Assembly (NCBI GenBank): GCA_900545545.1
Contig: UQZO01000005.1
Coordinates: 62,001-126,000, forward strand
Length of the DNA stretch: 64,000 bases
Direction: 5' to 3'
DNA from: an uncultured Subdoligranulum sp.
GTDB taxonomy: Bacteria; Bacillota; Clostridia; Oscillospirales; Ruminococcaceae
The notes below the pieces were generated by a model. That model ran no database searches. It was not told the origin of the DNA and worked only from the letters and a program-made list of their open reading frames with translations. The translations under genes and the position numbers were made by a program. Positions 1 to 8,082 of this stretch are shown here, piece after piece; position 1 is the stretch's first letter, and each line of letters opens with the position of its first letter.

Positions 1-873
1 GCGGCGGCACTTCTCCACGGTCTCCTCGATGCGGGCCGGATGGATACGGCCGTCGGCGATCAGGCGCTCCAGAGCCATGCGGGCCACCTCGCGGCGGGTC
101 TGGTCAAAGCTGGAGAGGGTGATGGCTTCCGGCGTATCATCGATGATGAGGTCGCACCCGGTGGCCGTTTCCAGCGCACGGATATTGCGGCCCTCACGGC
201 CTATGATGCGGCCCTTCATCTCGTCGCTGGGCAGCGGCACCACGCTGACGGTGGCTTCGCTGGTGGCATCGGCGGCGCAGCGGGCAATGGCCTGGCCCAC
301 CAGATCACGGGCGATCTGGTCGCACTCGTCCTTCATGTTGGCCTGGTAGGCGCTGATCTTCATCGCCTTTTCGTGGGTCAGCTCGTCGTCCACCTGCTTG
401 AGCAGCACGGCGCGGGCATCCTCTTTGGTCATGGCAGCGATGGTTTCCAGTTTCTCAGTCTGGCGCAGTTTCAGCTGTTCCAGCTCGTCGAGGCGGGCTT
501 CCACCGTTTCGCTGCGGCGCTTGAGCTCTTCCTCTTTCCGTTCCAGGGCGGCGGTGCGCTTATCCAGCGCTTCCTCCTTCTGGTCCATGCGGCGCTCCTG
601 GCGGGTCACTTCCGCACGGCGGTCCTTGATCTCCTTGTCGGCCTCGCTCTTGAGCTTGAAGGCCTCATCCTTGGCTTCGATGATGGTTTCCTTGCGTTTC
701 TGCTCGGCAGCCTTGATGGCATCATTCACGATGCGCTTGGCTTCTTCCTCGGCAGAGCCGAGTTTTGCCTCTGCGGTGCGCTTGCGGTTTTCCCCACCAA
801 GGTAAAAACAAAGCGCCCCGACAATGGCTGCGACGACAAGGACCAGCACCACAACAACAATGGGTGGCAACAT
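1..873 (-). CDS. rny: Ribonuclease Y, 5' part (cut by window edge)
   Basis: Membrane-anchored endoribonuclease that initiates mRNA decay in Firmicutes. Read leftward from the ATG at 873, the protein starts with one hydrophobic anchor (residues about 2-23, rich in V and L), followed by a long charged coiled coil and then a KH domain with the motif GRIIGREGRN and the downstream family sequence ADGRIHPARIEE. The HD phosphohydrolase domain that carries catalysis lies beyond base 1. A good ribosome site (AAGGAGTGA, complement of 882-890) supports the start. It has its own promoter about 270 bases upstream and appears monocistronic at this end. About 290 of roughly 520 usual residues are visible. 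Confidence 0.95.
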   Translation of the reverse strand, partial: MLPPIVVVVLVLVVAAIVGALCFYLGGENRKRTAEAKLGSAEEEAKRIVNDAIKAAEQKRKETIIEAKDEAFKLKSEADKEIKDRRAEVTRQERRMDQKEEALDKRTAALERKEEELKRRSETVEARLDELEQLKLRQTEKLETIAAMTKEDARAVLLKQVDDELTHEKAMKISAYQANMKDECDQIARDLVGQAIARCAADATSEATVSVVPLPSDEMKGRIIGREGRNIRALETATGCDLIIDDTPEAITLSSFDQTRREVARMALERLIADGRIHPARIEETVEKCRR

Positions 874-1141
874 AGTCGGTTTCACTCCTTATCAATCGTA
901 GGAGGGCGCAGCACGGCGGGACGCTTTTATCCTTATGCAGTTTTTTCTATGGCAATGCGCAGCAAAGCCCGATCAAAACGGGCAAAAATGCCCGCACTTC
1001 GACCGAGAGTGCGCGAAACAAACGAAAAAAAGCCAAAAATAGGCGTTGCACATTGGTGAAAAGCGGTGTTCCCGGCGGGCGACACCCTATGAAGTTTCCC
1101 GCAAAATCGGTGCGGCCGAACTTCCTTATTTCCTGTATTTC

Positions 1142-1170
1142 ATTCTATCTTCATTTAGGATAAATGTCAA
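1142..1170 (-). promoter_or_regulatory. Promoter for rny, with long leader
   Basis: On the minus strand TTGACA (1165-1170) and TAGAAT (1142-1147) are separated by 17 bases. It lies just past the stop of the ABC exporter gene and would give an rny leader of about 260 bases (874-1135). The leader contains a 6-bp hairpin (CGGGCA 979-984 with TGCCCG 989-994) followed on the minus strand by TTTTGATC, a weak attenuator-like element. No gene is visible in 874-1198. Confidence 0.7.
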
Positions 1171-1198
1171 GAAATTGTTACAAAAACGCCGGGGCTTT

Positions 1199-3010
1199 TC
1201 ACGCTGTCACGTCCTCAAACTGGCTGTTGTACAGGTCGGCGTAGAAACCGCCCGCCTCCATCAGCTCGTCGTGGGTGCCCTGCTCCACAATGTCGCCATC
1301 CCGCATGACGAGGATGAGGTCGGCGTTGCGGATGGTGGACAGGCGGTGGGCAATGATGAAGCTGGTGCGGCCCTGCATCAGGCGGTCCATGGCCGCCTGG
1401 ATGCGCTGTTCGGTGCGGGTATCCACGCTGCTGGTGGCTTCGTCCAGCACCAGGATGCGGTTATCGGCCAAAATCGTGCGGGCGATGGTCAGCAGCTGTT
1501 TCTGGCCCTGGCTGACGTTGGAGGCATCCTCGTTGAGTTCCATCTGGTAGCCGCCGGGCAGCGTGCGGATGAAGTGGTCGGCACCCGCGGCCTTGGCGGC
1601 GGCAATGACCTCGTCGTCGGTGGCATCCAGGCGGCCGTAGCGGATGTTCTCCATGATGGTACCCTTGAACAGCCAGGTATCCTGCAGCACCATGCCGAAG
1701 CCCTCGCGCAGAGCGGTGCGGTCAAAGTCGCGGACGTTGTGGCCGTTCAGCGTGATGGAACCGGCATCCACATCGTAGAACCGCATGAGCAGTTTGACCA
1801 TGGTGGTCTTGCCGGCGCCGGTGGGGCCGACGATGGCCACCTTCTGGCCGGGTTTCACCTCACAGCTGAAGTTGTGGATGATGGTCTTATCCGGGGTGTA
1901 GCCGAACTTGACGTGATCGAAGGTCACCTGGCCGTCGATGGAAGCGGGGTCGGCACGGCGGGCCGGGTCGGCGGTCTGGTCCTCCTCCTCTTCGGCCAGG
2001 AACTCAAACACACGCTCGGCAGCTGCGGCCATGCTCTGCAGCATGTTGGAAACCTGGGACAGCTGCTGGATGGGCTGGGTGAAGTTCTTGACGTACTGGA
2101 TGAAGGCTTGAATATCACCGATGGTGATGATGCCGCCCGCGGCGAAGATGCTGCCCACAATGGCCACCGCCACATAGCCCAGGTTGCCCACGAAGTTCAT
2201 GATGGGCATCATCAGGCCGGAGAGGAACTGGCTCTTCCAGGCGGAGGCATAGAGCTGGTCGTTGGCGGTGTTGAAATCATCGAGGACGGCCTGCTCCCGG
2301 TTGAAAGCCTTGATGACGTTGTGGCCGGAGTAGACTTCCTCCACCTGGCCGTTGACCACGCCCAGGGTGGCCTGCTGCGCTTTGAAGAAGCGCTGGCTGA
2401 AATGGACCACGATCATGACCAGTACCAGGGACACCGGCAGAATCAGAATGGCAATCAGCGTCATCTGGGGGCTGATGGAGAGCATCATGATCAGCACGCC
2501 GATCATGGTGGTGACGCTGGTGATCAGCTGGGTGATGCTCTGGTTCAGGCTCTGGCCCAGGGTGTCCACATCGTTGGTGATGCGGGATAGCACCTCGCCC
2601 ACCGTGCGCTTTTCAAAATACGCCAGGGGCAGGCGATTGATCTTTTCGCTGATCTGGCGGCGGAAATCGTAACAGACTTTCTGGGAAAGGCCGCTCATCA
2701 GCCAGCTCTGGATAAAGCTGAACGCCGAAGAGAGCAGATGCATGCCCAGCAGAATGAGCAGAATGCGGCCGATATACACAAAGTCGATGCCGCCGGTGCC
2801 CCGCAGTTTGGCTACCCAGCCGGTGGCCAGGGTGGTGGTGGCTTTGGCCAGCACCTTGGGGCCTGCGATATTGAAAATGGTGGAAAGGATTGCAAATACA
2901 ATAACCACGGCCATGGAAAGCTTATAGCGGTTCAGGGCGCGCAGCAGCTGGCGCAGCGTGCCCTTGAAGTCCTTGGCGCGCTCGGTGGTCATACGTCCGG
3001 GTCTCGGCAT
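1199..3010 (-). CDS. Heterodimeric ABC exporter, subunit B (catalytically canonical half)
   Basis: Full-length half-transporter of 603 residues: an N-terminal six-helix exporter domain (about 30-330) and a C-terminal ATPase with Walker A GPTGAGKTT, signature SQGQKQLL and Walker B ILVLDEAT including the catalytic Glu. The ATG at 3010 is chosen because AAGGAGGG lies 8 bases before it; an in-frame GTG at 3019 would abut the ribosome site. It starts one base after the stop of the partner gene, so translation is probably coupled. Family knowledge (BmrCD/LmrCD-like) suggests export of drugs or other amphiphiles from the cytoplasmic membrane; the substrate cannot be read from the sequence. Confidence 0.93.
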   Translation of the reverse strand: MPRPGRMTTERAKDFKGTLRQLLRALNRYKLSMAVVIVFAILSTIFNIAGPKVLAKATTTLATGWVAKLRGTGGIDFVYIGRILLILLGMHLLSSAFSFIQSWLMSGLSQKVCYDFRRQISEKINRLPLAYFEKRTVGEVLSRITNDVDTLGQSLNQSITQLITSVTTMIGVLIMMLSISPQMTLIAILILPVSLVLVMIVVHFSQRFFKAQQATLGVVNGQVEEVYSGHNVIKAFNREQAVLDDFNTANDQLYASAWKSQFLSGLMMPIMNFVGNLGYVAVAIVGSIFAAGGIITIGDIQAFIQYVKNFTQPIQQLSQVSNMLQSMAAAAERVFEFLAEEEEDQTADPARRADPASIDGQVTFDHVKFGYTPDKTIIHNFSCEVKPGQKVAIVGPTGAGKTTMVKLLMRFYDVDAGSITLNGHNVRDFDRTALREGFGMVLQDTWLFKGTIMENIRYGRLDATDDEVIAAAKAAGADHFIRTLPGGYQMELNEDASNVSQGQKQLLTIARTILADNRILVLDEATSSVDTRTEQRIQAAMDRLMQGRTSFIIAHRLSTIRNADLILVMRDGDIVEQGTHDELMEAGGFYADLYNSQFEDVTA

Positions 3011-3011
3011 A

Positions 3012-5231
3012 TCATTCACCCTCCTTCGGTAAACCCAGTTCTTTCTGGCTCAGCTGGCTGCGGGCAATCTCCCGGTATTCAGGGCAGGTTTCCAGCAGCT
3101 GGGCGTGGGTGCCGATGCCCACCACCTTGCCCTCGTCCAGAACGAGAATCTGGTTGGCGTGCAGCACCGTGGAGATACGCTGTGCCACGATGATGACGGT
3201 GGCGTTGTCGGTCTGGGCTTTCAGGGCGCGGCGCAGGGCCACGTCGGTCTTGTAGTCCAGGGCCGAGAAGCTGTCGTCAAACAGGTAGATGCGGGGATGT
3301 TTGGCGATGGCGCGGGCGATGGAGAGGCGCTGTTTCTGGCCGCCGGAGACATTGCTGCCGCCCTGGGCGATGGGGCTCTGGAAGCCTTCGGGTTTGGCCT
3401 CGATAAAGTCGGTAGCCTGGGCGATGGCCGCCGCCTCCCGCACGTCGCCGTCGGAAATCTGGGGGCCGCCGAATTTCAGGTTGGAGTCGATGGTGCCGCT
3501 GAAGAGCACACCCTTCTGGGGCACATAGCCCAGCAGGTCATGCAGAGTGTTCTGGGGCATATCCCGCACATCCACGCCGTCGATGGTCACCTTGCCGCCG
3601 GTGGCATCGTAGAAACGGGGAATCAGGTTCAGCAGCGTGGATTTGCCGCAGCCGGTGGAGCCGATGATGGCGGTGGTCTGGCCGGGCCTGGCGGTGAAAC
3701 TGATGTGTTCCAGGGCGTCATCGTCGGCGCCGGGGTAGCGGAAGCTCACATCCTCAAACTGCACCACGCCGTCCCACTGCTTGCGCTGCAGGGCCTTTTC
3801 GGCCACTGCCGGTTCGGGATCATGGATGGTAGCCGGCGTGTGGATGACCTCGTCGATACGATCGGCTGCCACACCGGCACGGGGCAGCATGACCGCCACC
3901 ATGGCCAGCATCAGGAAGGACATAACGATCTGCATGGTGTAGGTGATGAAGGCGATCATCTCGCCCACCTGCATGGTGCCCATATCCATGGCCTTGCCGC
4001 CGAACCAGACAATGAGCAGGCTGGTGCCGTTCATGATCAGCGTCATAAAGGGCATCATACCGGCCATGGTACGGTTGGTAAACAGCTGGGTCTGCATAAG
4101 GTCCTTGTTGGCCTTATCAAACCGTGCTTCCTCAAATTTTTCCCGGCTGAAGGCACGCACCGGCATGATACCGGTGAGAATTTCGCGGCTGACAAGGTTC
4201 AACCGGTCCACCAGCGTCTGCATGAGCTTGAACTTGGGCATGGCGATCTTCATCAGCACACTGATGAGGATAAGAAGCGCCGCCACCGCCAGGAAGGTGA
4301 TCCAGGTCAGGCCTGTATTGCTGCGGGCCACATGAACAATGCCGCCGATGCCCAGAATGGGCGCATAAGCCACCATGCGCAGCAGAATGACACAGACAAA
4401 CTGTACCTGCTGGATATCGTTGGTGGTGCGGGTGATCAGCGAAGCCGTGGAGAACTGCTCGATCTCGGCGTGGGAGAAGTGGATGACCGCCGAGAAGGTT
4501 TCCCGGCGCAGGTCACGGCCGATGGCGGCCGACACGCGGGAGGCCACAAAGCCCACCGCAATGGCGACCACCACCATCAGCAGCGTGAGGCCCAGCATCT
4601 GGCCGCCCACGCGCCACAGATAGTCCATCTGCACATCGTGGGCAATGCCCTGGGCCTCGTATTCCAGGCTGACCAGCAGCATGGCCTGGCTGGACAGGCT
4701 CTCGGCCACCGAGTCATCCACCATGGCCATGGCCCCGGCCAGCTGCTGCTGCACGGCCTCCCGGCTGAATCCGGGGGCCTGGGCCATCATGGCAAACTGG
4801 TTGGTCACCGCATCCAGATCGGTCCAGGTGGGGGTCACGGTCTCGGTAGTGCCCTGGGCCGTGGCAGCGTGCTGGGCCGCTGCCATATACAGTACAACAT
4901 CCGGCGTGGTGAAGGCTTCTTCCAATTCCGGCAACGCCGCCGCGGCGTCCTTTGCCAGGGTACGCACGCCGTTTGCATCGGGTTCGCTGTACCACTGCTC
5001 GGCCAGGGCGGCATCGTCCTCGGTCATCAGCAGTTCCAAAGCCTGCAGGGTGGTGTCGCGCACGGTATCGGGGACCGTGCTCTCGATGCCCCCCTGCTGA
5101 ATGCCCACATCCACGATTTTGCTCGTGTAATCGGGCAGCGAAAGGTCGCAGTACGCCTGCACGGCCAGCAGCGCGAGAACGACCAGGCAGGCCGCCCAGT
5201 GGCGGCCCAGTTGCTTAAAGATCTTTCCCAT
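3012..5231 (-). CDS. Heterodimeric ABC exporter, subunit A (degenerate ATP site)
   Basis: 739-residue ABC exporter half. After the first membrane helix there is a large extracytoplasmic insertion (about residues 40-200, acidic and alanine rich), typical of the larger partner in BmrD/YheH-like pairs. The ATPase domain has Walker A GSTGCGKST, signature SGGQKQRL and a Walker B segment reading LFDDSFSALD, in which Asp replaces the catalytic Glu. Together with the SQGQ signature in the partner this predicts one consensus and one degenerate ATP site, as in known heterodimeric exporters. Start ATG 5231 has AGGGGG upstream and overlaps the marR end by 17 bases, so marR and both exporter genes form one operon. 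Confidence 0.93.
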   Translation of the reverse strand: MGKIFKQLGRHWAACLVVLALLAVQAYCDLSLPDYTSKIVDVGIQQGGIESTVPDTVRDTTLQALELLMTEDDAALAEQWYSEPDANGVRTLAKDAAAALPELEEAFTTPDVVLYMAAAQHAATAQGTTETVTPTWTDLDAVTNQFAMMAQAPGFSREAVQQQLAGAMAMVDDSVAESLSSQAMLLVSLEYEAQGIAHDVQMDYLWRVGGQMLGLTLLMVVVAIAVGFVASRVSAAIGRDLRRETFSAVIHFSHAEIEQFSTASLITRTTNDIQQVQFVCVILLRMVAYAPILGIGGIVHVARSNTGLTWITFLAVAALLILISVLMKIAMPKFKLMQTLVDRLNLVSREILTGIMPVRAFSREKFEEARFDKANKDLMQTQLFTNRTMAGMMPFMTLIMNGTSLLIVWFGGKAMDMGTMQVGEMIAFITYTMQIVMSFLMLAMVAVMLPRAGVAADRIDEVIHTPATIHDPEPAVAEKALQRKQWDGVVQFEDVSFRYPGADDDALEHISFTARPGQTTAIIGSTGCGKSTLLNLIPRFYDATGGKVTIDGVDVRDMPQNTLHDLLGYVPQKGVLFSGTIDSNLKFGGPQISDGDVREAAAIAQATDFIEAKPEGFQSPIAQGGSNVSGGQKQRLSIARAIAKHPRIYLFDDSFSALDYKTDVALRRALKAQTDNATVIIVAQRISTVLHANQILVLDEGKVVGIGTHAQLLETCPEYREIARSQLSQKELGLPKEGE

Positions 5232-5730
5232 CTGCGGGTTCCCCCTTTGTCTTGGCGGCTTCCAAAGTCGCCGCAGTTTCCGCTTCCAGCGCGTCGATGA
5301 AAACGTTGCGCAGTTCCATCATCTGGGCCAGCTGCTCCGGTTCCATGCGCGCCATTACGCGGGTAAAAAAGTCATTGAGCGCCTGTTCCCCGGCGCTTAA
5401 GGCCTGCTGCCCCGCCGGTGTGATGCGCACCAGCGTTTTGCGCCGGTCCTTCGGGTCGGTCTGACGTTCGGCCATGCCGTCCTGTTCCAACAGACGCAGC
5501 GCGCGGGACACCGCCGGCAGCGGCTTTTTGGCCGCCCGGGCCAAATCACTGACATAGATGGCGCCGTCGCTGCCGTAGGTCTGGATGGCATAGTGCAGGC
5601 GTTCCAGCATGCCGAACCGGCATTTGGGCGCCTTTGCCAGGGCTGCACGCATGCCGCGGGCTGAAGTTTCCCGCAGGCGGCCCATATAATGAATAAGCCC
5701 TTGCAGTTCAAACTCTGCTTGCTCTGCCAC
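5215..5730 (-). CDS. MarR-family transcriptional regulator of the ABC exporter operon
   Basis: 171 residues with the MarR winged-helix core (segment LARAAKKPLPAVSRALRLL, then a wing with TDPKDRRK, the usual DxR-type beta hairpin). The GTG at 5730 is preferred: AAAGGAGG precedes it at 7 bases, while the open frame continues upstream through the leader without another ribosome site. First gene of an operon with the exporter pair. By analogy with MarR-linked exporters it probably represses its own operon until a ligand binds; possible operator sequences (TGATAAC motifs) occur at 5756-5762 and 5963-5969. The ligand is unknown. Confidence 0.9.
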   Translation of the reverse strand: MAEQAEFELQGLIHYMGRLRETSARGMRAALAKAPKCRFGMLERLHYAIQTYGSDGAIYVSDLARAAKKPLPAVSRALRLLEQDGMAERQTDPKDRRKTLVRITPAGQQALSAGEQALNDFFTRVMARMEPEQLAQMMELRNVFIDALEAETAATLEAAKTKGEPADGKDL

Positions 5731-5783
5731 GGTCCTTCCTCCTTTACTTAACATATGATAACTATTAACGTTTGACAATAATA

Positions 5784-5813
5784 TACCCTCTTGCAGCCGT
5801 GTGCAAGAGGGTA
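5784..5813 (-). other. 12-bp perfect inverted repeat in the marR leader
   Basis: TACCCTCTTGCA (5784-5795) and its exact complement TGCAAGAGGGTA (5802-5813) flank a 6-base loop. On the minus strand the stem is followed by TATTATTG, so it could act as a second weak terminator, or as a protein-binding site. It lies between the early terminator and the marR ribosome site. Confidence 0.6.
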
Positions 5814-5883
5814 CGGAAAATGTTTGCGAAAAATTCATAAACGGTACGGCGACTGTGCCGCCAAGGACGACAAATTGTAAAAA

Positions 5884-5916
5884 CACAAAAGCCCGCAGTT
5901 ACCTGCGGGCTTTTGT
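5884..5916 (-). terminator. Intrinsic terminator inside the marR leader
   Basis: The stem AAAAGCCCGCAG / CTGCGGGCTTTT has a 5-base loop and, on the minus strand, is followed by TTTTGTGTTTTTA. It sits about 55 bases after the predicted marR promoter and 150 bases before the marR start, so it would cut most transcripts short. No other gene reads into it. Confidence 0.7.
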
Positions 5917-5976
5917 GCATAGAGGGGTGGGAAAGTATATAAAGGTCAGAGAATGTCGTGATTGATAACAGTTATT

Positions 5977-6004
5977 ATTATAGCTTTTATTCTTAAATTG
6001 TCAA
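5977..6004 (-). promoter_or_regulatory. Promoter of the marR-ABC exporter operon
   Basis: Minus-strand TTGACA (5999-6004) and TATAAT (5977-5982) are spaced 16 bases apart. Directly after the -10 lies the palindromic stretch ATAAC-A-GTTAT (5965-5975 region), a plausible MarR operator covering the start point. Confidence 0.7.
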
Positions 6005-6183
6005 ACGCCACACTTGTATTTTGTTTTTCAAAATATTATAATGTTTGCAGAAATGCTTAATTTAATTTAGTTTGCTCCCAAAAAAGCATACTTTTTCCAT
6101 TTTGTCAAACCGCACAACGGCACTTTTCTTCATTTTATTTTTTTGTGCGCATTATACAAAAAGAAAACGAGGTTACATCCCAC

Positions 6184-6615
6184 ATGGACGATCTGGACCA
6201 TAAAATTCTACGCCTGTTGGCCGAAAATGCACGTATGCCCGTCAAAGACATTGCCCAGCGCGTAAGCCTGACCAGCCCTGCGGTATCCAGCCGCATCCAC
6301 CGCCTGGAGCAGGAAGGCATCATCGGCGGCTACACCGTGATCCTGCGAAATCCCGGCGCCCCCGCCCGGGTGGAGGCACTGATCTCGGTGCTGGTGGATG
6401 CTGCCACCCGCGCCAGTTTCCTGGCTATGATTGAACAGGAACCCCAGGTTTTGCAGTGTTTCCGGGTGACCGGCAGCTACAACTTTATTGTAAAGGTCAG
6501 CTGCACCGACATCGATGCGCTGGAACATCTGCTGACCAAGATGCAGAAACTGGGTTCCACCAACACCCAAATTATCCTGAATACCCAGCTCGACCGCAAT
6601 CTGGCGCTGGAATAA
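6184..6615 (+). CDS. Lrp/AsnC-family transcriptional regulator
   Basis: 143 residues with the family layout: N-terminal helix-turn-helix (about 3-60, containing KDIAQRVSLTSPAVSSRI) and a C-terminal ligand-sensing RAM domain. These proteins form octamers that respond to amino acids or related metabolites. ATG 6184 starts the canonical sequence DDLDHKILRLL; an upstream in-frame GTG (6145) would add 13 unrelated residues. The ribosome site is weak (GAGG, 11 bases away). It is followed after 15 bases by a zinc-ribbon gene and then a glycosyltransferase on the same strand. Its ligand and targets cannot be told. Confidence 0.9.
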   Translation: MDDLDHKILRLLAENARMPVKDIAQRVSLTSPAVSSRIHRLEQEGIIGGYTVILRNPGAPARVEALISVLVDAATRASFLAMIEQEPQVLQCFRVTGSYNFIVKVSCTDIDALEHLLTKMQKLGSTNTQIILNTQLDRNLALE

Positions 6616-6630
6616 ACGGAGGTTTGCCCC

Positions 6631-7023
6631 ATGCGTTACTGTAAAAACTGCGGTCTGCTGGCCCCCTTTGACACCGACCACTGCCCCCAGTGCGGCGCAC
6701 CGCTGCCGCCCGAATCCCCCGCCCCGGACTCTGCCCGGCCGGAGAAAACGCCCCGCTACGAAGCGGAACCCCGGGAAACCGTGCCCGCCCTTTCCGAGTG
6801 GGCCACCCTGGGCACCCTGCTGCTGTTTTCCATCCCGGTGGTCGGGTTTATCCTCTCGCTGGCCTGGAGCTTTTTTGGCAGCCACCCAGCCCGTCAGCGC
6901 CTGGCCCAGGCCTGGCTGATCCGCACCATGATCGTACTGGTGGTGGTTGCGCTGGTCTGCCTGTGGCTGGGGCTGAATTCGGTCCTGTCGCTGTCGGCCC
7001 CGCACTATTACTACGCCTTCTGA
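6631..7023 (+). CDS. Zinc-ribbon membrane protein of unknown function
   Basis: 130 residues. The N-terminus holds two CxxC knuckles (YCKNCG and CPQCGAP), a zinc ribbon, followed by a proline- and acid-rich linker (about 28-60) and two hydrophobic segments (about 65-85 and 97-118) separated by a short basic loop. This architecture is common in Firmicutes for small membrane proteins without an assigned role. It lies between the Lrp regulator and the GT2 gene, 21 bases upstream of the latter, so it is probably cotranscribed with it. Start ATG has GGAGG at a suitable distance. Confidence 0.8.
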   Translation: MRYCKNCGLLAPFDTDHCPQCGAPLPPESPAPDSARPEKTPRYEAEPRETVPALSEWATLGTLLLFSIPVVGFILSLAWSFFGSHPARQRLAQAWLIRTMIVLVVVALVCLWLGLNSVLSLSAPHYYYAF

Positions 7024-7044
7024 TCGAGAAAATAAGGAGAAAGC

Positions 7045-8034
7045 ATGAAAGCGTCCGTCATTATCCCCAACCTGAACGGCGCCGGCTGGCTGCGGGATTC
7101 CATTGAATCCATCTGGGCCCAGACCGAGCAGGATTTTGAGCTGATCGTCATCGACAACGGGTCCACCGACGAAAGCCTGGAGGTCGCCCGCAGCTACCGG
7201 GGCCGCGACCGTTACACCCTGATCGAAAACGCTACCAATACCGGGTTTTCCCACGCGGTGAACCAGGGCATCGCCATTGCCCAAGGCGACTATGTGGCCC
7301 TTTTCAACAATGACGCCTTTGCCGAACCGGACTGGCTGGCAGAACTGTTGAAAACCGCCGACGCCGACCCCAAGATCTTTGCCGTGAGCAGCCTGATGCT
7401 GCGCTACTACGAACCGGAACTGGCCGACGACGCCGGCGACTATGTGACGATCCTGGGCTTTGCCTGCAAGCGGGGCGACGGCCTGAAAGCCAGCCGCTAT
7501 ACCAAACCCTGCCGGGTGTTCAGCGCCTGCGGCGGGGCGGCGCTCTACCGCAAATCCATCCTGGATGAGATCGGCGTCTTTGACGAGCTGTTCTTTGCCT
7601 ACTACGAGGACGTGGACCTTTCCTGGCGGGCCAACAACTTCGGTTACAAAAACGTCTACTGCCCCACCGCCCGCTGCCGCCACATCTGCGGCGCCACCAC
7701 CGGTGCCGTGCGGTACAATCCCTTCAAAAGCATCCAGAGCGGCCGCAACAGCATTCTGCTGCCTTACAAGAACCAGCCCCTGCTGATGCTGATCCTCAAC
7801 TTTATCCCCATGCTGCTGGGGTATCTGTTGAAAGTGGTCATGTTCCGGCTGCGGGGCTTCGGCGGCGACTACGCCAAGGGCTTTGCGGAAGCCAAAGTGG
7901 CCCTTCCCAAACTGAACAAGCCCAAATTCCACTGGCGCAACCTGCCCAATTATATCTGGGTGGAATGCAGCCTGATCGTGGGGCTATTCCAGTACATTGT
8001 CTACCGCGTGCAACGGGCACTGAAGATCACCTGA
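7045..8034 (+). CDS. Family 2 glycosyltransferase with C-terminal membrane segment
   Basis: 329 residues. The first 230 show the GT2 fold: SVIIPNLNG at the start, DNGSTDES for nucleotide-sugar binding, FNNDAFAEPDWL (the DxD-like site) and the later acceptor-side motif YYEDVDLSWR with CRHICG. This pattern resembles rhamnosyltransferase-like enzymes that add sugars to surface polysaccharide. A hydrophobic stretch near 245-270 probably attaches the protein to the membrane. Third gene of a rightward group, closed by a strong terminator. Donor and acceptor are unknown; proximity to the leftward glycan operon suggests, but does not prove, a shared pathway. Confidence 0.9.
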   Translation: MKASVIIPNLNGAGWLRDSIESIWAQTEQDFELIVIDNGSTDESLEVARSYRGRDRYTLIENATNTGFSHAVNQGIAIAQGDYVALFNNDAFAEPDWLAELLKTADADPKIFAVSSLMLRYYEPELADDAGDYVTILGFACKRGDGLKASRYTKPCRVFSACGGAALYRKSILDEIGVFDELFFAYYEDVDLSWRANNFGYKNVYCPTARCRHICGATTGAVRYNPFKSIQSGRNSILLPYKNQPLLMLILNFIPMLLGYLLKVVMFRLRGFGGDYAKGFAEAKVALPKLNKPKFHWRNLPNYIWVECSLIVGLFQYIVYRVQRALKIT

Positions 8035-8046
8035 ATCCTGAACATA

Positions 8047-8078
8047 CAAAAATCCACCCCGTGCGGGGTGGATTTTTT
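8047..8078. terminator. Bidirectional terminator between convergent genes
   Basis: AAAAATCCACCCC and GGGGTGGATTTTT form a 13-bp stem with a 4-base loop and T runs on both strands, ending both the GT2 gene group and the leftward glycan operon. Confidence 0.9.
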
Positions 8079-8082
8079 GCAT

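Noticed and set aside
40..1059. Long plus-strand reading frame of 339 codons over the rny gene
   Set aside because: It is the complement of a clearly coding RNase Y frame; the translation has no family pattern and is rich in His and Gly, as expected from antisense of GC-rich genes.
5731..5886. N-terminal extension of the MarR protein into the leader
   Set aside because: The extension crosses the inverted repeat and terminator and lacks a ribosome site; GTG 5730 has AAAGGAGG in place.
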